Made by a program: the position numbers and the translations under genes. Below the pieces are notes generated by a model. It did no database searches. It saw only the letters and a program-made list of their open reading frames with translations, and had not been told where the DNA came from. A stretch of 64,000 bases of DNA from Heterobasidion occidentale. Lineage: Eukaryota; Basidiomycota; Agaricomycetes; Russulales; Bondarzewiaceae. This document shows positions 35,471-47,790 of this stretch, in pieces (positions within the stretch are counted from its first letter, which is position 1; each line of letters starts with the position of its first letter). The stretch spans positions 62,001 to 126,000 of the forward strand of contig JBCAQO010000002.1 in the NCBI GenBank assembly GCA_039111635.1, written 5' to 3'.

Positions 35471-37149
35471 GTCTTCGACGTTGAACCATCAATGCATGAA
35501 GAGTGAAACAGGCACAGGGGTCCCGTCGTACCAGGAGGAAATTGTCCCAGGCGGGCGTAAGCGCCCCTAGAGCTCGTTGGCGCATAAAGGGTCTTCTTGT
35601 CTTTGCGAATGTCGAAATGACACGTTACAGGCAAACGAGAACATTTGAGAAGAAGGGGGGGTGGACAAGGAGAAGTTACAAAGTGCACGTGAGAAGTGAT
35701 GCGTTACGCGTTACAGCCAAAGTGAGCTTTTCATACATGGTGAATTGCCATCGACAGACCTGGACCTAAGTAAAGGTGCCAAGAATTTCTCATCTTTTCG
35801 TAAGCGACATGTCTGATTGCCATCCTCTCTCTTGCCCTACTCTCATCTCTCCAAAGGCCGAGGTATGTACGTTAGGTCGTCGAGGTTATCGCTCAGCGCG
35901 TTTATCTCTTGGTTCATATGCAGGTACGTGAACACCGTGCCCTTTTTGAATGCTCTCCATTGACGGCTTCATGAGACAGCCATCTGCGACCACAGATGGA
36001 TTATTCTTTCAATCAAGTAATTTCAAGGCGAACGTTATCTCTATCATGAGGCTCCCATATCTTGGAAGATTCAACCGGCGCCTTGCGAGCACCTTTGATC
36101 GGCCACCCAAAGACTAGTGACGGATTCAGCTTCAAGTTCTAGGGATATCTAGGTGATACTAGGTGCGGTCTCTAGTCTCTCGGCATATTGATTTGGTTCT
36201 GACATGTATTTCTGCACCCTAGCAACCATCCTCACTGATGCCACGGGAATGCTTCTCCCATAAGGTCTTCCCTGGCGGTGCCCCATGGCTGAGCGGGTGA
36301 TCTCCAGAATGAACACCGTGGCTAGCCACGCCGAAGAGGTTGCCAGACGGACGCAACTCTGCCGGATCTTGCTAATCCATTTACTACAATGTCGACATGC
36401 TCACTTCTCGCGTCCCCAAACTCTTCCCCTTTCTTTGATCAGGCTTTGTTATCTTATATAGTACTAGCTCGACTAAGTAACACCATCAAATATACGAGAG
36501 TTCAAAGTGGCTGAACTCACTGAGCTAGCTACGCGAACCATCCCTTATTCCTTTGAGCCGACCTACAGCCCGATTGAGAGAGTGCTTTGAGCAGTTGATC
36601 CCAGACTGCTTCGTTAGACCCTTTCGGTGAATGTGGAGATTTGCTAATCTGCAGCGCAGACTCTCCTGCCGAGGCTGGAGCGCAAGATTCACTGTGACCA
36701 GCACACATACAAAACATACTATATTGTCTATTGTCCATCGTCTATATAGACGGCTAGACATGTCATTGGTAGAACAAAATCGAGTGGGGGAAGGTGTAAG
36801 CGGCAAACCAAGACGACGAGTGCAACAAAATATAGTGTAAAACCCAGAACAAAGATTAACGAGAGAATGGGGAAACAGCGAGCGAGAATAGATAAAGAGA
36901 TCAAAGCGGAGATTGACACACCTGCTTGTAATCTCCAAATGATCATGGGCAGCGTGAACGAGTAACCAAAGAGATACAAAAAAAATACTGAGTGGTGACT
37001 TGACGATGACCAAGGTGGTGATACATGATACACAGGCCTCATATGATTGGAAAATGACTGTGGAACAAGAGACAGAAAGGTAGGTCAGCCTAGGCGCCAT
37101 CGCCACCAGCATTCTGAGCAGCAGACTTCTGAGCAAGAAGCGCCTTGAT
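35471..37149. other. Intergenic; one hydrophobic open frame
   Basis: A 203-codon minus-strand frame (36525-37136) begins 14 bp after the DUF6532 stop and is rich in Leu, Val and Phe, suggesting membrane segments. An overlapping frame in another phase (36728-37042) is also hydrophobic. This is typical of AT- and C/T-biased non-coding DNA, so I do not call a gene. The rest shows nothing. Confidence 0.4.
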
Positions 37150-40107
37150 TCAAGGATCTACCGTGCCTGTAATGGTCTCAGTAGGATCCAAAGCTTCATC
37201 AGGCTGTGTTTGGCTGACACAATCGATTACTCTCCGTGTTATATGATCAGCTACGAGATGTACTTGCCTTGCTTCTCGGAATAGGAACGACATGGTCTCG
37301 TGGTAGAACATGGGGTTTAACTTTTTCATAGTCTCAAGGGAAGCAAAGTGGTTTCTGAATTCTGGAGCATAAATCTGACCGTCAAATGCGAGGCGCTGAA
37401 ATGTCCCCGTTTTCAGCTCATTTAAGCCAACATAAGCCTGCTTGCATCGTCAGGTCGGACACCAGGCACGAAAAAATAGTAGGCACCTACCGTAGTTGCC
37501 ACCAAAGCCACCATTGAACTAGGTAGCTCGCGTTCCTCTGACGCTGTCCCATGGGAAATACTGGACCGGTAAGACGCAAGGTGGAATCGGTGGACACGTG
37601 TAGACCCGAAAAATGCTTCATGCAGAATGTCGATGATAGCTTGGCTACAATAAGGTTTCTCATAGTCGAATTTGTTGACGCCTCCCTTCTACATTGATGA
37701 CTCGGACCGTCAGCCGCGTGAAGGATCGAGCTCTTTCTGAACTCACCTCTGGATAAATATAATTGTTCCCATCCAGAAGGGCCACGACGGCTGTGGCACG
37801 ATCGACAGTGTTAAGCTTTTTGAGGCCATAGGAAGCCTGAACATTCTGCGTTGCATGATCCTTCACTTGACCCCTGAAGTTAGACATCCGGCCATTCTGC
37901 TGTTGAGAAGACAATATTAGCGGATGCCCAAACTCTCGATGCCAAAGTCTGCTTGAAAACGTACACTTGATCCTAGAATATCGGCATAGTCCTTTTCAGC
38001 GCGAAGACGGTCACGTATTTCTGTTTGATTGAGGGCAATGGCTGCGCGTATAAGCGCTGCGCGCATTATCTGTGCACGGTACTGCCCAGGCGGTGGGAAT
38101 GCATAATGCCAACACAGCAAGAAAGGAGTCTGCTGTGTGTTAGTTTCTGTCAACAGCGAGTGAATTTGCGAAGATTGAGGCGCTATTCCCGGCCATCTTC
38201 CAGTCGGAGATAGAACAAGATCGGTAAAGTTAGGCCATACGTGAGGTACTTGGGCTCCACCCCCCGCTGTGAGAGCGTCTTCATCATCATTCGGTGCATC
38301 TGGGGTGAGACGTTCGGCTCTCGCAGAAATGAGCTGCCTAGGTTGTGAAGGGGGTAGTAGAGAATACGCCGACGCAGCGTTGCGAGGAGTTTGAGCAAGG
38401 GGCGTGGCTCTCGCTGATCCGGGCTGTCGAGGAAGGGTACTGCTCTGGTTACAAAAGCTGTAGTTTGAGTTTATATACGGTAGAAGGCGGTGCATGACAT
38501 ACCTCGCGCTGCACCCGCGACTGTGTGAGTAGTGACTGTCCAGGAATGGTAGGTCCATTTTGAGCTTGAAACCGAACCTTGAACTGCGGCGCTTTCGGAG
38601 TGGATCTCGCGACTTTCTGTACTCTCGGCGCACTAGAACCCTCTCCTAAGGCGGTAGGTTGTGCAGTTTGACGACTACGAGAGGAGCTCGAAGGCCTTGT
38701 TCCACGAGAGGGTTCCGGTGAGTCGTGGTCAAAATTGCTGTCAGAGATGATGAATGCCTCTCTACTAGCGCAGGTTGATTCTTCTAGATCGCTGATGTTT
38801 TCAATGTCTGAGATCCATTGGGGTTCCTAGAACGTAGAATTGTCAGTGATGTGTATCGTCTGAGGAGCGAAGCGCTCTTACGGCGAGCTTGAATTGGTTG
38901 GCTAATGACTTTGATGTCTTGGTCTGTGATAGCTCTTCCGATCCCCAACCCTTGCTGATTTCATCTATGTCTGTTACCTCAGCCTCCGGAACAAGTACAA
39001 CATCGTCAGAGCCGATAGAAGGGCTGGGGCTGCCTTTCATATCCAAAGGGAGAGTCTCGATCGTGACAGCATCTTCTTCACCTTCAGGTCAAGACTAAGT
39101 CAGTATGAGCAATGCGAGACGATGAAGTAATAAAATATTCACCGGCGTCCGCCTGGCGGCCACCGTGAGATTTGTCATGACTATCCGCATCAGGACTGAC
39201 AGCGATTTTTCTGGATTCGTCTGAAGTTGGTGAGATCAGCTGTCGCGGTCGACGTACTGGTCATGAAGCTCAAAGTTTGGCATACCCTTATGGAAAAAAA
39301 CACTTGGCTGACGTCTCAGTGCTCGAGACTGCTGAGTCGCAGTCGGCTCATCGTCCTCAGTGTCCCCTTCCCCAGTCACTACAGCAGGAGTTTCCGGCTC
39401 ATCATTCTCCTCGGATCTCCGTCGCCTGCGACGCGCTGCCCGTCTGGGTACGGGGGAGGTGGGGGCTGGCGTTGACAATGATAACGGCAATCATGATTTT
39501 TGAAACGATACGTGAGTATGTCGTTGGGAAGACCACTTACCAGCTTTCGCCTTCTTACTCCTTTGTCCCATGGAAGAGGGCATAGGGGACGCGGGACGTT
39601 TCATAGGACCAGGCTTCCCAACTGTCAGCACACACACGCAGTGCGGAGTCAATCGGAGTTAGAATACTCTCGTTGATGAGCAGTCTTGCGATACGAACCG
39701 TGTATCTGCAATGCTCTTGTTTTGGCCTTCCTCGTGGGCCTGACGGACACCGATTCAGCTTTTCAAAATGTCTTATCAATCAGGTGATCAAGTTCATGAA
39801 CAATGAACATATAGCTAACCTTGGGCCTCGGACAGAGTCTCCTCCGCCCTGTCGGCAACCATGGGAGACACGTTTGTTGCTTTTGCTTTACCTTTCCTCA
39901 AGGACCTGGTGGATGCTGCGTATGGTAAGCACATTAGCTTGATGCGTGCTGGGAGGAGGTTTCATTCCACTTACGTGTATCAATCCTCGCTAGATGTTCC
40001 CTTGCGATAATACTAGCACGTTGAGTCCTTGGAAATGTGCATTCCTGTGCATTGCCGTTAGGCTCGACAGTGGACACAGGAGCCTCGTGCTGCTTCGATT
40101 CTGGCAT
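37150..40107 (-). CDS. DUF6532-domain protein, intact multi-exon gene
   Basis: About a dozen exons can be threaded with standard GT-AG introns of 45-80 bp, from the ATG at 40107 (MPESKQHEAPVSTVEPNG) to the TGA at 37152-37150. Early exons are 39975-40107 and 39820-39915. The N-terminal third is disordered and basic, then acidic (KPGPMKRPASPMPSSMGQRS, RRAARRRRRSEENDEPETPA, PLDMKGSPSPSIGSDDVVLV). The DUF6532 domain follows: HVWPNFTDLVLSPTGRWPGI, QTPFLLCWHYAFPP, IRDRLRAEKDYADILGS, LNTVDRATAVVALLDGNNYI, ILHEAFFGSTRVHRFHLASY, SEERELPSSMVALVATT and PMFYHETMSFLFREA. The function of the domain is unknown. Basic clusters suggest nuclear location. It may be a living gene, unlike its copy at 5907-7247. 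Confidence 0.75.
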
Positions 40108-40522
40108 AGGTAGGATAGGAATGCGTCGATCGCAGTAGTAAACTTCAGCCTGTGAGGTCAGAAATTAACGAGTGGAATGAATGTGCTGCTGCGTCCGGGT
40201 GTGTGCACTTTTAAATTCTCGATGCAGTCCAGGAGGACAATCTGGGTCAGCGGCCTCGACCTCTTACCTTTGGTCACAAAATTGGGTTTCTTTCTGAAGT
40301 GCCCGTGGAATTGAACACGGGCTCCATAGACTTATTTGAATCAATACCCGACCGTTACCTCTTTTCCCAGACGCTGACTGTCTCGCCATCCTACCAACTC
40401 GCATTTCACAGTGCTTTCCGCTCCCTCAGGTGAATTTACCAGACTTTGTCTTCGCAACTGCAGCTTGCTTGTTGTCGCGATCACTCGACTGTCGCTCTTT
40501 ACTCTGTTCTGAGTTTGGGGTC

Positions 40523-43500
40523 ATGGATTTTCTTTGTCCAGGATGCAAGAGGCGAGGATTTTCGTCCAGTGGCTTCCTGAAGCACCTCAAGTTCTCGAAG
40601 GATCCCCGATGTCACGCTTTTAGTCGTCAGGAGGAAGCATATGCTGCGCTAGAGCCTGGCCCGAGCGGTGGTCCCATCGAACCCTCCTTTCCGAATCTGC
40701 CGATCAAATCACACTCTCATTCCGCAGGAAATGATCTCCCGATTGATCCAGGTAATTTGCATGCTCCGCTGGAGCTATCATATGCAGATGACATGTCCGA
40801 TCCTCGCGAGAGAGACTATTTGGACGGGGAAGAGGAAGTCGACGAAGACGGGTTTGTTCGGCCTGAATCTCCAGGTCCAGCATTTGAGGACGACGAGGAT
40901 GAAGACATCGAGGCCGGTGCAGATTTGGAGTCTCAATGGGAAGCACCTCCTGAATTGGGAGAGCTAAACGAGTTGCCTGATATCGACGACATCCATATGG
41001 ATGATGAAGAGCGGCATGGTTTGGATGACCGTCTTCATGCCGAAGAGCCGTTGTGGAAGGATACTTTTGATGTCCATTTGGGGGCCAGGCGGGCGCCCCT
41101 GTGCGAAACACGGCTCGGTCGCACTACGCTTAGTACCGTGATGCAATTGACGCCTCGGACGAGTCCAACACATGGCATCCTTTCCGCTCTAAGATGGAAT
41201 GGGAATTCGCGCGGTGGGCCAAAATGAGAGGACCCGGATCGACAGCCGTTAGCGAATTCCTGAGTATTGACGGGGTAATGAAATGTCCTATAACGCATCT
41301 TCTGCACGTTCTGACACTGAATTTGATGCTTAATCTCCTAGATTCGCGAGAAGCTTGGGCTTTCTTTTAAGACCACAAAGGATCTCAACGACATCATCGA
41401 CAACCATCTTCCTGGCCGTCCGGCATTCGAACGACATGAGATCGTGGTCGACGGGCAATGTTACGACATGTATTCCCGCAACATTATAGACTGCATTCAA
41501 GCACTTTATGGCAATCCTGAATTCGCTTCCGTCATGGCATATGCGCCTGAAAAGTTGTATGTTGACGAGACCAAGGAAACTCGTATGTTTCATCAGCTTC
41601 ATACCGGAGATTGGTGGTGGCGCATGCAAGTGAGCGTACTGAGCGTCGATTCCTTTCGATTGGCAACTGATGCAGAAAATTTTACAGAGTGTCTTGGAGA
41701 AAAAACAACCTGGAGCCACGATTATTCCACTTATCATTGTGAGCGACAAGACACAGCTTACACTATTTCGTGGAAAATATGCCTATCCCGTGTATCTTAC
41801 AATCGGCAATATTCCGAAAGAAATTTGCCGGAAGCCGTCTTGTCATGCCTACTGTCTACTTGGATATCTTCCAGCCGCCAAGCTCGATCACATAAGCAAC
41901 AAAGAGACACAGCGCCGTGCTGCCGCAAACCTCTTCCATGCCTGCATGAGTAGGCTTTTAAAGCCCATACGCGGTGTCGGAGGCGGTATTGGCATTCGAG
42001 GAATGGAAATGGCGTCGGGCAATGGTGTCATTCGTCGATGCCATCCAATTCTCGCGGTTTACGTTGGGGACTATCCGGAACAACTTCTTGTAGCGTGCTG
42101 CAAGAATTTCCATTGCCTGAAGTGCCATGTAGATCCGCAGGAACTAGGGGAGTGTGCTATCTACGAGAGGCACAATTTTCAGGATGTTTTGAAGGCTCTG
42201 ACAGCAATAGATCGAGGACCAGCTGTGTATATTGAAGCTTGCAAGAATGTTGATATCAAGCCCTTGTATCATCCATTTTGGGAACATTTGCCATTCACTA
42301 ACATCTTCCAAGCCATCACCCCCGACAACCTGCACCAGCTGTACCAAGGTATGGTAAAACACGTTATCACGTGGATCAAATATGCATATGGTGCAAACGA
42401 GGTCGATTCTCGTTTTCGGCACCTTCCTCCCAATCATAATCTCCGTCTCTTTTCAGGGGGTATCTCACATATGTCTCGCGTCACAGGACAAGAGCATAAG
42501 GACATCTGCCGTGTTCTTCTAGGCATCATCATTGATATACCTCTGAAGGGAGGACACTCTCCAGTCCGCCTTATCCGTGCAGTTCGCGCCATGCTCGACT
42601 TTGTTTATATTGCTCAGTATCCATCACACACCTCTGCAACATTGGGCTATCTAGAAGACGCTCTTGCTCGCTTTCACGCAAACAAACAAATTTTTCTTCA
42701 GATTGGAGCTCGAGACAACTTCAAACTCCCAAAGCTGCATTCATTGACACATTATACTCGTTCTATCAGGCTGTTCGGAACCACCGATAACTACGACACC
42801 GCATATTCTGAGAGGCTTCATATTGATTTGGCAAAGGACGCTTATCGCTCAACCAATCATAAAGACGAGTATTCGCAGATGACCATGTGGCTTCAACGCC
42901 GTGAGAAGATTCACCGACACACACTTTTCATACAATGGCGACAAGCTGGACAACAATCAGCATCTACCCAACCACCAAGAATTCCTCGTCACCTTCACAT
43001 CAAAATTGCGCGATTTCCTAATGTGAAGGCTGTTCCAATTGACACTATTCCTGCCGAGTTTGGGGCCGTTGATTTTCACCGAGCTCTCTCAGAATTCATT
43101 CTTAAAACATCTAACATAGGTTTCTCACCTCATGAGATTCAATTGCTTGCGCCACGTTACAGGCTGCCTTTTCGCACTGTTCCAGTTTTCTTCAAAATCA
43201 AATTCCGGAACCCTGATGCCCAAGGACGCGATGACATTCCCGAAACCCTTGATTGCGTACACATTTGGCCGGCACATCGTGACTCCAAAGGTCGCGCCAT
43301 TGCAGGGCGCTTTGACACAGTCCTGGTCAATGAAGGAAAAGGAGAAGAGTCTGGCGTCGAAGGCAATTAGATGCTCGACGCTCTCGCACATTATTTGATT
43401 CTAAACAAACTTGTGATTGTCAGGCTATCGCGTAGGCCAGGTTCGCGTCGTATTCATGCTCCCGAAAAAGGCACTAAAAGCTGTATTCCCTATCGAAGTA

Positions 43501-43797
43501 CCGCCACCCTCCCACCTTGCATACGTCGAGTGGTTCACCCCCTTCGAAAGAGCGGCGGGAGACAATCATCTAATGTATAGTATCAAACACTCTTTCGCTC
43601 CTGGCGGAAACGGCGGAGAGAGTAAACGATTAGCTAGCATCATACCTGTGGACAGTATTCGTCGCAGTGTCCATCTCATACCTAGGTTTGGGCCTGTTGC
43701 CCCTCGTTCTTGGACAAGCGCGAACATATTAGAAGAATGTACAAGTTTTTTAGTTAATCCTTTCACGGATCGGCATACATACATTACAGTATATTGA
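40523..43797 (+). pseudogene. Plavaka-type transposase, N-terminal half broken
   Basis: Cut-and-paste transposase of the CACTA-like Plavaka group of mushrooms. The start MDFLCPGCKRRGFSSSGFLK is a zinc-finger-like head with SKDPRCHAF. After an acidic region the frame is lost near 41050. Homology continues one frame over as VVEGYF-CPFGGQAGAPV and HYA-YRDAIDASD, broken by TGA 41068-41070 and TAG 41131-41133. Then follow FARWAKMRGPGSTAVSEFLS, GLSFKTTKDLNDIID and EKLYVDETKETRMFHQLHTG. The core (41670-43370) is open: GATIIPLIIVSDKTQLTLFR, KYAYPVYLTIGNIPKEICRK, LLGYLPAAKLDHISNKETQR, VYVGDYPEQLLVACCKNFHC, PDNLHQLYQGMVKHVI and DTAYSERLHIDLAKDAYRST. A final exon (43424-43797) gives YRVGQVRVVFMLPKKALKAV. 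Joining it requires a GC-AG intron or a repaired site. Inactive as it stands. Confidence 0.85.
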
Positions 43798-44162
43798 CAA
43801 AGGTTCTGATATGAAAAGCATCTCTCACGTTGTTACACATTGTCTATACAATTCGCAACCGAGATCATAGTTAGCTCCAACCTCGATCGCAGCAAAACTT
43901 GTTTGTCCGTCACGCTTCAGCAGACGTGTAGATCTGAGACAAATGAGGATGCGTACTAATTCTTGCTATCAAAAAACTCCTAACTCGAGCCCTAGATGCA
44001 TGCGTGCCTACGTGAGGCCGACAGACTATTACTTTCTAAAGATCTGCTAAAGTAGATCAAAGGAGGGTAGGCACTGTGGTAGTGCCGAATCGTGCGCTGG
44101 ACCGGAACCGGATACAGTCATGATTGGGACTAGTGTTGCCCGGAGGGCCATGGTATGCCTTG
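43798..44162. other. Intergenic between transposase and inverted repeat
   Basis: No gene. It lies between the Plavaka stop and the sharp outer edge of E copy 3. I see no clear terminal repeat of the Plavaka element here. Confidence 0.4.
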
Positions 44163-46793
44163 CACCGCGGGCAAAGTTCGATGGAATCAGTGATTCCAGA
44201 GTGATCACCTGATGATTTCTTGCCCAAATGAATCAGTATGCAATCTGCGGATAAATCTTGAGCAAAATGGGAATGTGATCCACAATGTCTGCCCAAAGTG
44301 CTCTCAGATTACATCATGATGCAATTCAAAATTAGGTTTAGCATAAGATCGGGCTCGGCCCACGGGGACGCCGTACCCAAGACGCATGCAAGACAGAGGG
44401 CCCTCGGGTGCTTGCGAGACAGAGGACCGTTGGCTGCACGCGACACGCATGCCGAATGGCGCGCGCGTCCATCGTCGCAGCCGACACGGCTCACCATGCG
44501 CGACGCCGCACCCAAGATGCACCCGTCCACCACCGCGCACGGGACAGGGGGCCCTCGGATGCTCGTGACACAGAAGACCGTCGGCTGCGCGTGACACGCC
44601 GAATGGCGCGTGCATCCATCATCACAGCTGACACGGCCCACTGCAGGACCGCCGGGGTGCGCGTCCACCACCGTACGCGACACAGAAGGCCCTCGGCTGG
44701 ACGCGCCATGCAGGCCGGACCCGTCTTGCGTCCTCCGTCGCACCCGATACGGCCCATGCAAAAGGCCAGACCCATGACGCACGCGTCAACCACCGGACAT
44801 AACAGAGGTCCGCACGTAACAGAGAAGTCTCCAGGCCGCAGGATCACCCTGGACGCGATGCCTATGCCGCATGGCGCCCGCCACCGCCGCACTGCATCTT
44901 CAAGCGTCCTCGCACGGGGACCTCTTGAATGGATTGCCGCTGTCTGACTACGGTCGGAGGGTGAGGAGGAGACTTTGCGGAGGGAGTGGTGGCGGGGAAA
45001 ATCCTTGCAGGTATGCTTTTTGTTTAAGGAAGGCTGCTCGAGCGAACCTGGGGGCAGCCTTGCGAAGCGAGGCCATAGCAAGGTCATCAACGTAGTCCCA
45101 ATCAACGTGGTCCTACCGCGGGATCCCGACATGGCCGGGGCACCAGGCAACCGTGAGCCTGGCGTAATAACAAGGCAGAGAGCCATACACGAGCTGGTTA
45201 TAAAGAATGGCGCACGTTTGCGAAGGGTGGACGGAAGTATCTAGGACTGTACGAAAGGCTGACCCGTTATCGGCATAGAGAATGATGTGGTCGCACTCAG
45301 GGGAGGTGGCGTGAGGGAGGGCCATGGCGAGGCCTAAGCTTCCACATCGAAGGCGGTGATTTTGCCGCAAGGAAGTACGCGGGAAATGGGAGATGCGCCG
45401 TTGGGGTGAAGGATAATCCATGCACATCTAGCAAACCTGCCGTTGTGTGGCAAATACAAGCCATCAGAGAGGCAGACAGTCGTGCGTGGGGTAGTAATGT
45501 TTGTTGCAACGAGTGCCTGAAGGTTCTATACGCAGGCAGAAATTTCGGGGGCGTCTTTTGGTGGATGGAGAAGGTTGAACGAAATGCACTCCGCAAGACA
45601 TCGACAACCCGATTCCCTGGTCGAGCCTCTGTATGAAGGAGGGCAGATGACCGTCGCGGATAAGCCAGTTGGGTGGGGCGGATGCCGCTTTGGACTACTG
45701 GACAGGAAATGAAACATGAAGGGAGTGGGCGTGTGGGCAAGCAGGGCGAAGTATGGAGCTTCCATCATCGTGCAGCGCGAGCGCAACCACAGCTCCGTTC
45801 CGATGGCGTGCGCGCCGCTCACGGCGACCTGGATCTTCGCGAGGGTGTTGGCGAAGAGCGAGAGCTTGAAGATCCAGAAAATCCACGTCAGGGAGCCCAG
45901 GATGTCAGAGAACTTGTGCGCCTGCAGAGCGAGGTGGCGCGAAATCAAACGACCGGCGAGGCACACCAAAGGAACCGCTGTACGTCGCCAATTGCTTGAG
46001 GAAAAACTGGCTGGACAACTCGAGATAGCATCCCAGCCTGAGTTACATCCTATTAGCTTCTTGAAATCGATGGGAGCGCGGTCAACATACCGCGCTGTAG
46101 GGTCCTCTTGAGATATCTTCTCTCTGTCGTGTAAATTCTGACCCCAGACCTGCAAACCCAGACCTGCAAACTGTATATAATGTTCTTTCTCTTTATCCCC
46201 CTACGTACGTCTCCGATTTCACTGCTCATTCACCTCTCTCCCCTACCTCTTCCCTCCTCCCGACAGTGCCAATGCGGCCCTCGGCATCAATATCAAAGCT
46301 GCGGCTGCAGATCAGGGATGCGACGAAAAAGAAAACAAAAGACTTACAATTCTGCGCAAACAGATTGAACGAACCCATAATCGGGCGGATGTCGTCCGAA
46401 GAAAAATCGGATCTTGCCCCGCAGCGCGTCGATATGGAGCGAGGTCGAGACTTTAAGGCGGTACCAAGCGTATTTGGCGTCCATGATTGAGAGTGGGTCG
46501 TGGTGTGTGGTGAGGGCGTGAGGAGGAACGCGAGCGCAAACGAAACGCGAAGTATGAACGGGTTTAAGGAGGAAGGCGAATGTGAATGGAGAGGGAGTAT
46601 GGTGAGCAAATGAATGCAAGCGCAAACGGATGGTAGTTGAGGACGTCACGTACCCGACGCATATCCCCAACGACGTTCTCGCACGTCGAACAATCGATGT
46701 GCACTTTCAAGGCAGCGCGTCGTTCTTCCATCCAGCAAACTCAAAAGCAGCGTCCGTGGGGCTTCTGCGAGCGTAGCGGGATCCGTGTTGTGG
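44163..46793 (-). repeat. Dispersed element E, copy 3
   Basis: Inverted counterpart of 56866-59517. The minus-strand reading of 45526-46155 and the plus-strand reading of 57502-58131 are identical over 209 codons. The outer edge is sharp: homology ends after TTTGCCCGCGGTG, at 44163 here and 59517 there. Going inward it holds the GC-rich minisatellite (44330-44815), an RNase H-bearing insert (44817-45541), the CRAL-TRIO-like block, the small conserved frame (46235-46496) and the satellite border. It differs from copies 1 and 2 by roughly a tenth of positions and by the insert. Confidence 0.85.
44817..45541 (-). mobile_element. Non-LTR retrotransposon RNase H fragment inside E copy 3
   Basis: About 725 bp present in copies 3 and 4 but absent from copies 1 and 2, where GTCCGCACG joins directly to ATTTCGGGGGCG. 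Its minus-strand frame (45427-45113) gives DHIILYADNGSAFRTVLDTS, CAILYNQLVYGSL and RLTVAWCPGHVGIPR. This is the pattern of the C-terminal RNase H domain of LINE-type elements, with the Asp of ADN as a catalytic candidate and a WCPGH.G.P motif. The domain start and any reverse transcriptase are missing, so this is a dead fragment. Confidence 0.6.
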
Positions 46794-47655
46794 TCGCTCT
46801 CAGAAAGATGCTCATCGGGAGGATAGATGAGGAGAACACGTTCCTGGAGGAAGACCACTCTCAGATGTGTCTCAGCAGACGCACGACGCTTGATGGCAGA
46901 GTGAGACGGACACAACAACGGCCTATGAGGAACACATTTCTGGAGGATCGCCGCTCTCAGAAAGCCACTCTTCTGGAGAATTGATGTGGAGAACACGTCT
47001 CTGGAGGAAGATCGCTCTCAGATGTGTCTCAACATTCGCGCGACGCTTGATGGCAGAGTGAGACGGACACAACGACGGCCTATGAGACAGAAATCAGCTC
47101 GTCGGGAGGATAGAGGAGGAGCACACGTTCCTGGAGGAAGACCGCTCTCAGATGTGTGTCTCGACAGCCGTGAAAAACGCGCCGCCGTCTGACTACGGCC
47201 TGTGAGGAGCGCATTTCTGGAGGAACGTCGCTCTCAGAAATCCGCTCGTCGGGAGGATCAATGGGGAGAACACATCGCTGGAGGAAGACCGCTCTCAGAT
47301 GTGTCTCATCAGATGCGCGACACTTGATGGCAGAGTGAGACGGACACAACGACGGCTTACGAGCAAGGCATTTCTGGAGGAACATCGCTCTCAGAAATCC
47401 GCTCGTCGGGAGGATAGATGAGGAGAACACGTCTCTGGAGGAAGACCGCTCTCAGATGTGTCTCAACATTCGCGCGACGCTTGATGGCAGAGTGAGACGG
47501 ACACAACGACGGCCTATGAGACAGAAATCAGCTTGTCGGGAGGATAGAGGAGGAGCACACGTTCCTGGAGGAAGGCTGCTCTCAGATGTGTCTCAGCAGA
47601 GTGAGACGGACAAAACAACAGCCTATGAAGAACGCAGTTCTGGAGGAACGTCTGA
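46794..47655 (-). repeat. 157-bp satellite, array C
   Basis: About five and a half units in reverse orientation (CATTTCTGGAGGAA, CGCTCTCAGA and CACAACGACGGCC words) directly attached to E copy 3. It ends near 47655 within a unit (GTTCTGGAGGAACGTC), without the leader seen in the other arrays. The kinase remnant begins about 135 bp later. Confidence 0.87.
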
Positions 47656-47790
47656 TAACCTTGTACTTATGTTTTATCAACGCTCCTTTGATTTACTCGC
47701 CCAAGTGACCTTGCGCGTGCACCGCCTTTTTCCCACGCCATCGATCCTCGACTACAGATCTGCTGCAACTGTGTCAGGTCGATTAGCGAC

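Noticed and set aside
36525..37136. 203-codon membrane-protein-like frame behind the DUF6532 gene
   Set aside because: Two overlapping phases are equally hydrophobic, as expected of C/T-biased non-coding DNA; no family motif was seen.
40299..40325. tRNA-like B-box (GTTCAATTCC on the minus strand) with a GC stem
   Set aside because: The T-arm cannot form the normal 5-bp stem with a 7-base loop, no matching acceptor stem was found, and the A-box candidate lies too far away.
44298..44615. Frames at the outer edge of E copy 3 as a gene
   Set aside because: They fall wholly in the degenerate minisatellite and change with every indel between E copies.
46794..47655. CRISPR-like regular repeats
   Set aside because: The repeats are 157-bp satellite units with conserved interiors, not short repeats with unique spacers, and the genome is eukaryotic.
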